This document shows positions 1-13,024 of a DNA stretch of 45,029 bases, in pieces. Every line of letters starts with the position of its first letter. Positions within the stretch are counted from its first letter, which is position 1. The notes under the pieces are model-generated. The model searched no databases. It saw nothing but the letters and a program-made list of their open reading frames with translations, and was not told the origin of the DNA. A program made the translations under genes and the position numbers. This DNA is from Paulinella micropora (taxonomy: Eukaryota; Cercozoa; Imbricatea; Euglyphida): positions 740,127-785,155 of the forward strand of contig BJOX01000015.1 in the NCBI GenBank assembly GCA_009731375.1, in the 5' to 3' direction.

Positions 1-139
1 TTGCCCTCAGGAGCTCCATCGGTGGCCCCGATCATCAGGCGAGAGACTGACACGGGGGGGTGGAGGACCTCGAACAAGGGTATTGGAGGCTTATGTCCGT
101 TGAGGATATGCCATTAGCTGCATCAGTACGCCTCAGATA
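1..139 (-). repeat. Fragment of the 493-bp element, inverted
   Basis: This is the reverse complement of part of the unit found three times in tandem at 38048-39518. It runs from the piece containing TTGCCCTCAGGAGCTCC to the end at CGCCTCAGATATAGTA, and is followed at once by ATT repeats. The window cuts off its other end. In this orientation the unit ends in an (ATT)n tail, as a retroposon 3' end would. Confidence 0.85.
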
Positions 140-149
140 TAGTATTATT

Positions 150-226
<77 letters not shown>

Positions 227-240
227 TTTTTGTTTTTTTT
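140..240. repeat. (ATT)n then (TTTA)n microsatellite
   Basis: ATT trinucleotide array passing into TTTA. It directly abuts the end of the 493-bp element fragment and is probably its tail. The stretch 241-401 that follows holds nothing I can assign. Confidence 0.9.
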
Positions 241-401
241 TTAACGCTTTATTTTGTTTTCCGTTGTTGTATCTCTTTTATACCACTTCCATTCTATTAA
301 TATCTCTTCTGCTTCCCACTCAGGCTCTACGGGTGGCAAGTTTTCTATTGAAAAACCGTGTTTGCGTAAAAAATTTAGTCATGTTCAGACATACTTAGCC
401 T

Positions 402-552
402 CACATAAAAGCATTCACCACCAATTACCTAGGTAATTACCCTTGTTGTGGTTAGCTTCCCGGGGAAATTCCGAAATTCAGGGAATTTCCCCGGGAAACT
501 AACCACATCAAGGGTAATTACCTAGGTAATTGGTGGTGAATGCTTTTATGTG
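402..552. mobile_element. 151-bp palindromic foldback element, copy 1
   Basis: A nearly perfect inverted repeat. The left arm begins CACATAAAAGCATTCACC and the right arm ends GGTGAATGCTTTTATGTG. Inside are AATTACCTAGGTAATTACCC, GGTTAGCTTCCCGGGGAAAT and their reverse complements around a short centre. It has no coding capacity. The structure suits a foldback or MITE-like DNA element. The two copies in this window are in opposite orientation, judged from their centres. Confidence 0.8.
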
Positions 553-739
553 ACTCTTACTGCTCTTCCTTCACTCTGTCCCTCGAGCTAGTGCTACTGT
601 CTGTGCCGCTTGCAGTCTTAAAGGACAGTCGTTGGGACCATGCCTATCCCTTGGACAGTCCTTTAGGAGGCAACGCACAAGACAGAACTTCATAACACGG
701 TCATTATTACAATTGAAACACCTGACCTTGTCTATCTTT
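553..739. other. Unassigned spacer between foldback copies
   Basis: Non-repetitive sequence of mixed composition between the two palindromic elements. I see no convincing reading frame or RNA gene. Confidence 0.5.
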
Positions 740-890
740 CACATAAAAGCATTCACCGCCAATTACCTAGGTAATTACCCTTGATGTGGTTAGCTTCCCG
801 GGGAAATTCCCTGAATTTCGGAATTTCCCCGGGAAGCTAACCACAAGAATGGTAATTTCCTAGGTAATTGGCGGTGAATGCTTTTATGTG
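740..890. mobile_element. 151-bp palindromic foldback element, copy 2
   Basis: Same length and termini as the copy at 402-552, with a G for A change in the terminal arm (CACCGCC for CACCACC) matched in its partner arm. The centre reads CCCTGAATTTCGG, the reverse complement of copy 1, so this copy is inverted. Matched changes in both arms suggest that the arms are kept alike by hairpin-mediated conversion, or that the source was a different subfamily. Confidence 0.8.
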
Positions 891-2388
891 TTTGCTTGTC
901 TCTATCTTGCCCCGATGAGATTAACTATGATGGGATCGGCACGTGAGTTGCCAGACCCACACAGTTTCTGTGTCTTGGTTACTGACACACTTCCTTGGGC
1001 GATTTGTTCCACTATCTGCAAGAAATCCCCCCAGTCTGGTCTCTGTTGGCCCAGGGGCAGTAGGATAACCAAACGTTCTCGTGATAACGAGCAAAAGGAG
1101 GCAGATGTTTTAGTTTGTTCATGATCATGTCTGCTTTCATTGGGATGGTGGTTTTCATCCGCTTCTCTTGTTTCTCAAGTATGTTGAGTTACCCTGCCAA
1201 CCATATACTCACATCTTTCATCCTCTTGGGGTAAGAGTGGTATATTGTTTGCAGGTCCTCTTGGAACTTGACTAATTCAAGCCCCCCGTAATGTTTTTGC
1301 AGAGCAAGGAAACATGCGACCCCATCCGGTCCTCCTTGTTATATCACTGCCATAACTTTACGATCATGAGAGCATGACTGTAACAAATAAGCAAATAGGA
1401 TCCTTACGATCATAAGAGCATGATTGTAACAAGTAAGCAAATAGGATCAGTTTGAGTGACTACTTCTTTTGCTTTTCAACTTTCATAATGACTAGCAGCT
1501 AGGCTGAGAACTAAACAGATCAGTGGGTTTACTTCCTAGCGTCAATATTGTTACTTGACTTTTCAGCTCAGTAGGAAGCTTCCGACTAGTCTGGTTTAGG
1601 TAATCACTGTGGCTTTCACTGTTTCTGATGTCTGTGGTTCCTTCTTGACTCCCCCATTGATGTCCTCTACTTTCCTTGGGGAAAAGGAAGGTTCTTCAAT
1701 GAGAGAATCAGTGGGAACTAAACTTGAAAACCTTAGGCGCTTTCAGGGCTTTGACGAATGGGTGGCCGGGTCCTCTTCATCAGGGATGACGGATAGGACG
1801 ACGGGATTGGTTTGCTGCAATTACTGCGAGCAGTGTGTAGAGAAACAAATCGCAGTCCGGTTTGTCAGCATGGAGTTTGGGAGGCTCCATTTCTCGCAAC
1901 GCAAAAGGCAAACGATTGTCTTTTAGCAAGAAAGGGAGCGAGTGTCGAACGATCTGTCCTTCTATCTTTCACGTCTCTGCGTAAACATTTGGTTATTAAA
2001 TAATTTTGAACTTAGCTAGATCAAAGATGCGGTTTGCCGTGCTGGTCTAGTATGCGAAGGGCGGAAGATAGGAGATAAGCTCCATCAGTAGCCCTGAGCC
2101 TGGCACTAACCTAGGGTGAGTGCGGGTGAATAGATAGGGGAAAATAGGGCCCGTGCGGTGTCCTAGCCTGATATACCTATCGTAGCTAGTCTTACCACAG
2201 GTAGGGATTACAGAGACTGCCTTCAGCACGTCTTCAATTAGGATGATTGAATGCCTTCAGCACGTCAGGAAGACTCAGCCAGATTTAATAGCTTCAAGCG
2301 CTTGAAGCTGATATAGATTCATTGTTGTTACTTGATTTTTATGCAACCATTCTTTTAGCAAACTTGCTACTCGGCTATAAAATCAGTT
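891..2388. other. Unassigned 1.5-kb stretch with a 46-bp tandem duplication
   Basis: Ordinary-complexity DNA with no open frame that looks conserved. At 1358-1403 and 1404-1449 a 46-bp unit beginning TTACGATCAT is duplicated head to tail with a few differences. The minus strand around 1000-1290 has a coding-like feel but stops interrupt it and I do not recognise it. Confidence 0.5.
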
Positions 2389-2417
2389 TTTTTTTTTTTT
2401 TTTTTTTTTTTATTTTT

Positions 2418-2479
<62 letters not shown>
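2389..2479. repeat. Poly-T tract ending at an assembly gap
   Basis: About 90 bases of nearly pure T, then 10 N at 2480-2489. The stretch 2490-2734 after the gap is unassigned. Confidence 0.9.
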
Positions 2480-2734
2480 NNNNNNNNNNACACTCATACT
2501 GTACTCTGGGCTGAGTGGGAAGACAAAGAGATAGAATGGAAGAGTTTATTAAGAGGTAGAGACTGTATTGACTGATTCGAAGTATGACAACGCTTCGAAT
2601 TCTCCTGTACACACTGTCAAACCTTCTAAAAGCAACCTTCACTAGAAGCTACGAACGAAGCATTAATAGTCGCTGCCTATTGCACTAGATGACTCAGAAT
2701 CTGCGACTCTTTATATGTATGAATCTATTACGTA

Positions 2735-4917
<2,183 letters not shown>

Positions 4918-4960
4918 ACCTTGAGGGGATCCACCAGAACGATGTCAAGAAACGTAAACC

Positions 4961-5521
<561 letters not shown>

Positions 5522-5525
<4 letters not shown>

Positions 5526-5549
5526 AGCGTGTACCTGCTGGTGTGGAAG
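5522..5549 (+). other. Candidate short exon (N-S-V-Y-L-L-V-W-K)
   Basis: Directly after the GA array (an AG) a frame reads NSVYLLVWK and is followed by GTTTCTG, which could be a donor. The hydrophobic block resembles the strand after the switch region in Roc/Ras-like GTPases, but nine residues are far too few to be sure. A second coding-looking piece at 5799-5849 contains AAAG|GTAAGA. Neither can be tied to a gene, and chance is a real possibility. Confidence 0.2.
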
Positions 5550-5567
5550 GTTTCTGCTCCACCTGGA

Positions 5568-5912
5568 TACATACATGCATACATACATACATACATACGT
5601 ACGTACGTACGTAACGTCCGTAACGTACTTACGTAACGTACGTACGTACGTAGGAACGGTATATACATACATACATGCATGCATGCGCATACATACATGC
5701 ATACATACATACATAAGATAACATGACATAACATGACATAACATAACATAACATAACATAACGTAACATGACAGAACATACATACATACATACATACAAT
5801 TGATAACTGGGCGATAAAGGTAAGACTGGGGACCTTCTGCGCTGGCCAAGGTATGCATGCATGTATGTATGTATGTATGTATGTATGTATGTATGTATGT
5901 ATGTACACACAG

Positions 5913-5984
<72 letters not shown>

Positions 5985-6042
5985 ACACAGACACACACAC
6001 AGACAGACAGACACACACACACACACACACGAACACAGACAG

Positions 6043-6098
<56 letters not shown>

Positions 6099-6196
6099 AG
6101 ACAGACAGACACACACACACACATACACACACACATACACACACACACACGCACACACACACAGTCACACACACACACACACACACACACACAACG
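5568..6196. repeat. CATA, ACGT, ACATA, GTAT, CA and GA microsatellites
   Basis: CATA and ACGT repeats (5568-5660), ACATAA-type repeats (5705-5790), a short unique piece (5800-5860), GTAT (5867-5905), then CA with CAGA and GA blocks. Confidence 0.9.
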
Positions 6197-6445
6197 TTAA
6201 CACATACACACACAACCTTAACACATACACACACACAACATTAACAGATACACATACACAACCTTAACCCATACACACACACACACACATACACACACAA
6301 CGTTAACACATACACACACACAACCTTAACACATACACACACAACATTAACACATACAAATACACAACCTTAACACATAAACACAAAACGTTAACACATA
6401 CACACACAACCTTATCACATACACACACAAAATTAACACATACAA

Positions 6446-6480
<35 letters not shown>

Positions 6481-6776
6481 GACACATACACAACACACAC
6501 ACACACACACACACACAATGTTAACACATACACACACAACATTAACACATACACACACATAACGTTTAACACATACACACACACACAACGTTAACACATA
6601 CACACACACACACAACGTTAACACACACACACACATATACACATACACACACAACGTTAACACACACACACACACACACACACAACGTGAACACATACAC
6701 ATACACAACGTTAACACATACACACGCATACACATACACATACACAACACACACACACTCACACACACACACACAC
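6190..6776. repeat. CA-rich minisatellite with AACGTTAACACATACACA units
   Basis: Units of about 20-30 bp with a core AACGTTAACACATACACA alternate with AACCTTAACACATACACA and AACATTAACACATACACA in a CA background. At least 15 units are visible. This differs from the plain microsatellites around it because the GTTAAC/CTTAAC core recurs. Confidence 0.8.
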
Positions 6777-6889
6777 ATGCGAAAAGGAGGTGTGTAACAT
6801 GAGAGCCGCAGAGGAAGGTTGAGGAAGGAAGGAGGGAAGGAGGGAAGGTGTAAGGGAAGGGGGGTAAGTACCTGTTTTTCTTTGGAGGG

Positions 6890-7108
6890 ATGATGCTGTG
6901 CTTGCAACACGCGTGACCACTAGCAGCATCAGCGCCAGCAGCAGCGACGGCAGCTGCAGTGACGGCGGCAGTGCCGACGACGGCCGCAGCGCGAGTGGCA
7001 GCCGGACAAGCGAGAGCAGCGCCGGCACGACCACTACTACCACTACTACCACTGCCAGCAGCCGGACAAGCGAGAGCAGCGACTTCGCCTCTGAGGAACA
7101 GGAGAGGG
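6890..7108 (+). other. GC-rich, Ser-rich coding-like stretch, unassigned
   Basis: A GC-rich patch with an open plus-strand frame made mostly of Ser, Gly, Thr and Asp, containing two copies of AGCCGGACAAGCGAGAGCAG about 60 bp apart. It runs into a GA/GGGA array and a 474-bp gap (7210-7683). It lies just downstream of the ART stop codon on the opposite strand. It may be a linker exon of another gene or merely a GC-rich repeat. Confidence 0.25.
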
Positions 7109-7683
7109 AGGGAGAGAGAGAGAGGGAGGGAGGGTGGGAGGGAGGGAGGGAGGGAGGGAGAGGAGGGGGGGGGGGGGGGGGGGGAGAGAGAGAGGGGGGG
7201 GGGGGGGGGNNNNNNNNNNNNNNNNNNNNNNNNNNNNNNNNNNNNNNNNNNNNNNNNNNNNNNNNNNNNNNNNNNNNNNNNNNNNNNNNNNNNNNNNNNN
7301 NNNNNNNNNNNNNNNNNNNNNNNNNNNNNNNNNNNNNNNNNNNNNNNNNNNNNNNNNNNNNNNNNNNNNNNNNNNNNNNNNNNNNNNNNNNNNNNNNNNN
7401 NNNNNNNNNNNNNNNNNNNNNNNNNNNNNNNNNNNNNNNNNNNNNNNNNNNNNNNNNNNNNNNNNNNNNNNNNNNNNNNNNNNNNNNNNNNNNNNNNNNN
7501 NNNNNNNNNNNNNNNNNNNNNNNNNNNNNNNNNNNNNNNNNNNNNNNNNNNNNNNNNNNNNNNNNNNNNNNNNNNNNNNNNNNNNNNNNNNNNNNNNNNN
7601 NNNNNNNNNNNNNNNNNNNNNNNNNNNNNNNNNNNNNNNNNNNNNNNNNNNNNNNNNNNNNNNNNNNNNNNNNNNNNNNNNNN

Positions 7684-7719
<36 letters not shown>

Positions 7720-7725
7720 GAGAGT

Positions 7726-7766
<41 letters not shown>

Positions 7767-7780
7767 CAAGCGCTGTGCTT
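7109..7780. repeat. GA/GGGA and poly-G tracts around a 474-bp gap
   Basis: GGGA and GA repeats lead into poly-G, then N at 7210-7683, then poly-G and GA. The gap sits inside a homopolymer, so its true length is uncertain. Confidence 0.9.
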
Positions 7781-7801
7781 GCTGCAGGCGCAGTGACCTT
7801 G

Positions 7802-7960
7802 TTATGTTGGCGGCGCGGCGGCGGCGGCAGAGAAGCCCAGCAGTAGCGAGTGCGCTTCCGGCTGGTCCTCCAGCTGCAGCATCTTCAGGCCAGCCCCTAG
7901 GTCCAAGACTCCTTTCACGTGCAGCTGCGCGCCCGGGAGCAGCAGCCGCTCGTCTTCGGC
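7802..7960 (-). CDS. ART last exon (53 codons with stop)
   Basis: The acceptor reads GTCGCAG|GCC. The exon opens with A-E-D-E-R, carrying the catalytic E-x-E motif, goes on LLLPGAQLHVKGVL, and ends in an Ala/Pro tail and TAA. It is in phase 0 with the preceding exon. The opposite-strand frames here are shadows. Confidence 0.87.
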   Translation of the reverse strand, partial: AEDERLLLPGAQLHVKGVLDLGAGLKMLQLEDQPEAHSLLLGFSAAAAAPPT

Positions 7961-8094
7961 CTGCGACGACACGTGGAGATAGATGCGTGCATGTGTGTAC
8001 AGCTGTCAAAGGAATGGATTCACCCATCGATCAAACCAACCAACTACTTCTACATCGCCACACACCAATCTTTCGATCTGTCTGTCTGTCTCTG

Positions 8095-8168
<74 letters not shown>

Positions 8169-8811
8169 CCCCCCTCCCCCCCTCCCTCCCCCCCCCCCCC
8201 CCCCTACCTACCTACCTACCTNNNNNNNNNNACTTTGTGAGCAGGTTCCCACACGCCATGGCGCAAAGCGGTTAAGCCCGCAGTGGCAGTGCACCTGGAT
8301 GGCCGAATAGGCGCGGATGTCCACGGCTCTGCAGGTGCTGATGGCAAAGAGCGTGTGCTTTCCCTGGTCTCCCAGGAACTGCGGGGATTTCAGCACTTCC
8401 AACGAAGCCGTGGCGCTGCTGAAGCCCCACCAGACCACGTCCTCGTCCTTGGCGTACTTGCTGGCGATGTCCAGCTTCACGCCGCGGTAGACGGTGGTGA
8501 CCCTCGCCGGCAGCTTGTGCAGGCCCGTCAGCAGCAGCTTAAAGTAGCAGAAGGCCGGCTGCAGCTCCTGGCGCTGGCGCTTCCGCAACATGGCGTTGAG
8601 TTGCTTGTACAGGTCCGTCTCGTGAGTGTACAGGTTGATGGCTGCGATCTCGTCGCCCGTCAGCTTGTCCGCCGCGTTCTTCTTCAAGCATCGCGCGGCC
8701 TTCTTCTTGGCCTGGCTGACGTAGACGACCATTTCTGTGGAGTCGAGCTGCAGGCAAGCACAGGCCTGCTCCAAGGCCTGCTCAATCGGCAGCGTCGCGA
8801 CCTACACACCG

Positions 8812-8844
<33 letters not shown>

Positions 8845-9010
8845 TAGATACATACACACATGCTTATATTACATATATCACATACGATACATACATACAT
8901 ACATACATACATACATACACACATGCAGACCTTGTTAACGCCGGCGAGTGGACATTCGTTCTCCAGGTCCGACTCCAAGTTCACATCCGTCAAGCGAACA
9001 AAAGCCATAT
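7802..9010 (-). CDS. Arginine-type ADP-ribosyltransferase, 3' three exons
   Basis: I see three minus-strand exons that join in phase: 9010-8931, 8801-8295 and 7960-7802, about 247 residues ending at TAA (7802-7804). The family transfers ADP-ribose from NAD to protein arginines. Its R-S-E signature is visible: VYRGV (Arg of the first strand) and WWGFSSATAS (the Ser-Thr-Ser strand) in the middle exon, and E-D-E at the start of the last exon (QAEDERLLLPG across the junction). The helical part before it (LTGDEIAAINLYTHE) and the tail GLKMLQLED also fit the ART type found with repeat domains in rotifers and protists. The first exon seen begins with two bases of a split codon, so at least one exon lies upstream and was not found. 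No signal peptide is visible. Target and location are unknown. Confidence 0.88.
8100..8231. repeat. CT array, poly-C, TACC and gap in an ART intron
   Basis: (CT)n from 8100 to 8166, C-rich sequence, four ACCT units and 10 N at 8222-8231, all within the last ART intron. Confidence 0.9.
8295..8801 (-). CDS. ART central exon (169 codons)
   Basis: The acceptor is GTGTAG|GTC at 8802-8803 and the donor CAG|GTGCAC at 8294-8293. The exon is exactly 507 bp, open throughout. VYRGV is near exon residues 104-108 and WWGFSSATAS near 124-133. The intron after it (7961-8294) holds a CT/C tract and a 10-N gap (8222-8231); the intron before it (8802-8930) is CA and CATA repeats. Confidence 0.9.
8808..8930. 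repeat. CA and CATA repeats filling an ART intron
   Basis: The 129-bp intron 8802-8930 is almost entirely CA and CATA repeat, including the sequence next to both splice sites. Confidence 0.9.
8931..9010 (-). CDS. ART upstream exon (80 nt, internal)
   Basis: The acceptor is TTCAG|ATATGGC and the donor AACAAG|GTCTGC. After two bases of a split codon it reads [13 protein letters not shown] and onward to GVNK, in phase with the central exon. The ATG at 9008 could be read as a start, but the AG just before the exon, and the fact that this AG-edge is the part copied into the intron, favour an internal exon. The 5' 30-odd bases recur eight times upstream. Confidence 0.75.
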
Positions 9011-9014
9011 CTGA

Positions 9015-10079
9015 ATGTATGTATGTATGTATGTATGTATGTATGTATGTATCTATGTCGTAGTTCACATCCGTCAAGCGAACAAAAGCCATATCTGTCT
9101 GTCTGTATGTATGTATGTATGTATGCATGTATGTATGTATGCATGTATGCATGTATGTATGTATCTATGTCGTAGTTCACATCCGTCAAGCGAACAAAAG
9201 CCATATCTGTCTGTCTGTATGTATGTATGTATGTATGTATGTATGCATGTATGTATGTATGTATGTATGTATGTATCTATGTCGTAGTTCACATCCGTCA
9301 AGCGAACAAAAGCCATATCTGTCTGTCTGTATGTATGCATGTATGTATGTATGTATGTATGTATGTATGTATGTGTGCGTGTATGTATGTATGTATGTAT
9401 GTATGTACGTATCTATGTCGTAGTTCACATCCGTCAAGCGAACAAAAGCCATATCTGTATGTCTGTATGTATGTATGTATGTATGTATGTATGTATGCAT
9501 GTCTGTATGTATGTATGTATGTATGTATGTATATATGTATGTATGTATTTCACATCCGTCAAGCGAACAAAAGCCATATCTGTATGTATGTATGTACGAA
9601 TGTATGTATGCATGCATGTATGTATGTATGTATGTATGTATGTATGTATTTCACATCCGTCAAGCGAACAAAAGCCATATCTGTATGTCTGTATGTATGT
9701 ATGTATGTATGTATGTATGCATGTATGTATGTACGCATATATGCATGCATGCATGCATGTATGTATGCATGTATGTATGCATGTATGTATGTATGTATGT
9801 ATGTATGTATGTATTTCACATCCGTCAAGCGAACAAAATCCATATCCTGTATGCATGTATGTATGTATGTATGTATGTATGTATGTATGTATATATGTAT
9901 GTATGTATGTATGTTATGTATGTTGCTATGTATGTATGTATGAATGTATGTATGTATGTATGTATGTTTGTATGTCTGTATGTATGTATGTATGAATGAA
10001 TGAATGAATTTATGAATGCATGAATGTGGTTCACATCCGTCAAGCGCACAAAAGAGTTCTTTTTCTTCTCTTGTTTATA
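9015..10079 (-). repeat. GTAT array holding eight copies of an ART exon edge
   Basis: Within GTAT repeats the 31-33-nt block TCACATCCGTCAAGCGAACA plus AAAGCCATATCTG recurs at about 9064, 9176, 9288, 9424, 9549, 9650, 9815 and 10030 (the last diverged). On the minus strand each is CAG|ATATGGCTTTTGTTCG and so on: the acceptor and first ~32 bases of the ART exon at 9010. All lie on the upstream (intron) side. Four carry the same non-exonic continuation CTACGACATAG, so they derive from one another. Confidence 0.9.
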
Positions 10080-10080
10080 G

Positions 10081-10401
10081 ATGATGATGATGATGATGAA
10101 GAAGAAGAAGAAGAAGAAGAAGAAGAAGAAGAAGAAGAAGAAGAAGAAGAAGAAGAAGAAGAAGAAGAAGAAGAAGAAAAAGAAGAAAAAGAGAAAAAGA
10201 AGAAAAAAGAAGAAAAAAGAAGAAGAAGAATAAAGAAGAAAAAGGAAGAAGAAGAAGAAGAAGAAGAAGAAGAAGAAGAAGAAGAAGAAGAAGAGGAAGA
10301 GGACGAAGAAGAAGAAGAAGAAGAAGAAGAAGAAGAAGAAGAAGAAGAAGAAGAAGAAGAAGAAGAAGAAGAAGAAGAAGAAGAAGAAGAAGAAGAAGAA
10401 G
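10081..10401. repeat. (GAA)n microsatellite
   Basis: About 320 bp of nearly pure purine GAA with AAA and GGA variants. Confidence 0.95.
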
Positions 10402-10904
10402 CTACCTCTTATAGATATATGTAGCCTCTTATATTTGTTAATATCCTGCTTCTATATTTCTCCCCTCATATTTTTCTTCTTTGCTTCATTTCTGTCCCCA
10501 TATCATATTTAGTCTCCTTTCTTTGTTCTTTTCCTGCTCCTCTACTTCTCCCCTCATATTTTCTTTCTTTCCTTCATTTCTGTCCCCGATCCAATTTAGT
10601 CTCTTTAATTTTTATAGTCTCCGATCTTTGTACATATCCTCCTCCTGATTAATTTCCTCCCCTCATATTTTCTTTCTTTCCTTCATTTCTATGTCGTCAT
10701 ACTTAGGTTCTTTGCATCGTTCCATCCTTGTACACATCCTGCTCCTCGTTTTCTCCCCTCATATTCTCATTTTCCCTTCATTTCTGTCACCTTGTCATAT
10801 TTAGTTTTTTTATCTCTCCTTTATTTTCTCTCCCTTCATATTTTTTTTATTTTCTTCATTTTCTGTCCTCTTATCATATTTAGCCTCCTCTACAATGTCG
10901 CTTT
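10402..10904. repeat. Degenerate pyrimidine-rich tandem repeat
   Basis: Units of roughly 100 bp with the cores TCTCCCCTCATATTTTCTTT and TTCATTTCTGTCCCC followed by ATATCATATTTAGTC recur here, with clear divergence. Related sequence is found at 11090-11410 and 12530-12960. Confidence 0.75.
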
Positions 10905-10968
10905 TATTAAAGCAGAAGCACAAGCAGAAAGCAGAAGAAGCAGAAGAAGCAGAAGAAGCAGCAGCAGC

Positions 10969-11012
<44 letters not shown>

Positions 11013-11418
11013 AAGAAGAAGAAGAAGAAGAAGAAGAAGAAGAAGAAGAAGAAGAAGAAGAAGAAGAAGAAGAAGAAGATTTTCTTTGTTTTCTCAATTC
11101 TGTTTCCTGATCATATTTACTTACTTTTTCTCCTCTCCCTCCATATCTTCTTGTTCCTTTCTCAATTTTTGTCCCCGTATCATATATATGTAATTTACAT
11201 TTTCTCCTCTCCCTTCATATCTTTTACTTTTCTCTAGTTCTGTCTCCATATCATATCTACCTTATTTACCCTTGTTTCCTCCTTTTCTTCCCTCACAATT
11301 TCTTTCGTTTTTCCACTTCTGTTTCCTCAATCATATTTCTGTAATATTTATATTATTTCTAGACTTCCCATGAGTTAATTCTGACCTTTCTCTTTGCACA
11401 ATTTTATTTTTATTAATA
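10905..11418. repeat. AGC/AGT/GAA array and further pyrimidine-rich units
   Basis: GCAGAA, GCA, GTA and GAA repeats (10920-11078) interrupt the pyrimidine-rich tandem repeat, which resumes to about 11410. Confidence 0.85.
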
Positions 11419-11842
11419 GAAGAAGAAGAAGAAGAAGAAGAAGAAGAAGAAGAAGAAGAAGAAGAAGAAGAAGAAGAAGAAAGAGAAGAAGAAGAAGAAG
11501 AAGAAGAAGAAGAAGAAGAAGAAGAAGAAGAAGAAGAAGAAGAAGAAGAAGAAGAAGAAGCAAAAGAAGAAGAAGAAGAAGAAGAAGAAGAAGAAGAAGA
11601 AGAAGAAGAAGAAGAAGAAGAAGAAGAAGAAAGAGAAGAAGAAGAAGGAGGAGGAGAAGAAGAAGAAGAAGAAGAAGAAGAAGAAGAAGAAGAAGAAGAA
11701 GAAGAAGAAGAAGAAGAAGAAGAAGAAGAAGAAGATGATGATGATGATGATGATGATGATGAAGATAAAGAAGAAGAAAAAGAAGAAGAAGAAGAAGAAG
11801 AAGAAGAAGAAGAAGAAGAAGAAGAAGAAGAAGAAGAAGAAG

Positions 11843-11873
<31 letters not shown>

Positions 11874-11874
11874 T
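11419..11874. repeat. Long (GAA)n array
   Basis: About 455 bp of GAA with a few AAA, GGA and GAT units (GAT block at 11735-11762). A purine strand this long can in principle form triplex DNA. Confidence 0.95.
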
Positions 11875-12388
11875 ATTCCTGATACTGCAACATATCACTT
11901 TCTCACACGTACTTGTCCAGTGGTTGGTGGGGCTGTCATAAGGAGACATGACAGCTATGTCAAGATGTTAGCTACATTTCTGCGACGCTGTGGAGCTGTC
12001 GTCGAGATCGAGCCTGACCATCTTCATTTTCAAGATGCAACGAGAGAGCATCCTGACCTTCGTGTATGGTGGCGCCCTTCAAGAATGAGCCCTCCTGATG
12101 CGATCATTGATGTTAGCTTGCTTCCCCACTTGCTCGAGCTTCGCTAAGGCTAGCAGCTATCACTCCGCTTGCTGCTGCTTCTCAACGTGAGCTTATCAAG
12201 CACCGCCAATATAATCAACTAGCTACGACATCCAACACAACTCTGGTTGCATGGGTTCTTGAACCCACAGGCGCTCTTGGTCATGAAGCTTTGAGCTACC
12301 TTCGACGAGTACAAGCCTACTATGCAAGCGTTGTTAGAAGGCTACCCGCCGCGCAAGATACGCTCGCTGATGCCATGATCCGATGATT
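11875..12388 (+). pseudogene. Retroelement restriction-like endonuclease fragment, frameshifted
   Basis: A plus-strand frame runs from the GAA array through PVVGGAVIRRHDSYVKML to DVSLLPHLLELR and stops at 12145-12147. The frame one step over continues the same domain from ASLRLAAITP through LIKHRQYNQLA and VLEPTGALGHEA to a stop at 12386-12388. The order RRHD...DVS...K(H)R.Y..LA...P...GALG is that of the C-terminal restriction-like endonuclease of some site-specific non-LTR elements. The reverse transcriptase is absent, the 5' side is replaced by GAA repeat, and the frame is broken near 12120-12147, so it is a dead fragment. It belongs to a different family from the one at 29825-31134. Confidence 0.7.
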
Positions 12389-13024
12389 TCCCTCGGAACC
12401 CACGTGGCCTCCTACCCTACTTCCGAGCGATGTCTGCGGTCGAAACTGCGCGAGGCAATGCGCGCATCCTTTGCCTCAGCGAAGCGGCGCCTTGGGGATG
12501 CGCCGCGACGCTCTCACTAGCTTAGTATTACTTTTTCTTTCTTCTTTTGTATATAGTCTCTTGTTTCTATATATTTCTTTGTATTGCTCTTTTTCTCCCC
12601 TCATTTCTTCCTTTTTCCCTCACTTCTGTCCCCTTATCATATCCAGCACCCTCCTTATTTTTTTCTATTTCCTGATTATATATAGCTTACATTTTCTCTT
12701 CTCCCTCTATATCCTCTTTTTCCTTTCTCATTTCTTATTTCCTTACCATATTTAGTTTATATTTTTTCCTCTCCCCTCATATATTTTACTTTTCTCATTT
12801 CTTGTATCCATTTCATATCTAACTTACTTTTGTTTTGTTCCTCTTTTTCTCCTCTCATATTTTCTTTTGATCTCGTTTTCCCACTTCTCTTTTCTCAATC
12901 ATATATATTTTTTTACATATTTTATAGTTTATTAAGTTTGCTTTTCATGATTTAGCTCTGACTTCGACTTTTACGACTTGGTTCTGACTTTACTTCCTGT
13001 ACAATTTCGCTTTCGATTTCATTA
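12389..13024. repeat. GC-rich remnant then pyrimidine-rich tandem repeat
   Basis: 12389-12520 is a GC-rich remnant, probably the 3' end of the retroelement fragment. From about 12530 the CCTCATAT / TTTCTGTCCCC / ATCATAT repeat reappears, placing the fragment between two blocks of it. Confidence 0.65.

Noticed and set aside
1609-1926. 105-codon plus-strand frame as a gene
   Set aside because: No family resemblance, no splice or start support, and overlapping frames of similar length.
9006-9008. Start codon of the ART gene at this ATG
   Set aside because: The ATG is two bases after a strong acceptor AG and the copied edge includes that AG, so an internal exon is more likely. It is not excluded.
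8283-9014. 243-codon plus-strand frame opposite ART
   Set aside because: It overlaps the ART exon, whose catalytic motifs and splice phases are clear, and runs on through CA repeat.
9064-10054. CRISPR-like array (32-mers at roughly regular spacing)
   Set aside because: The spacers are all GTAT repeat, spacing is uneven, the 32-mer is a spliced exon edge, and the DNA is eukaryotic.
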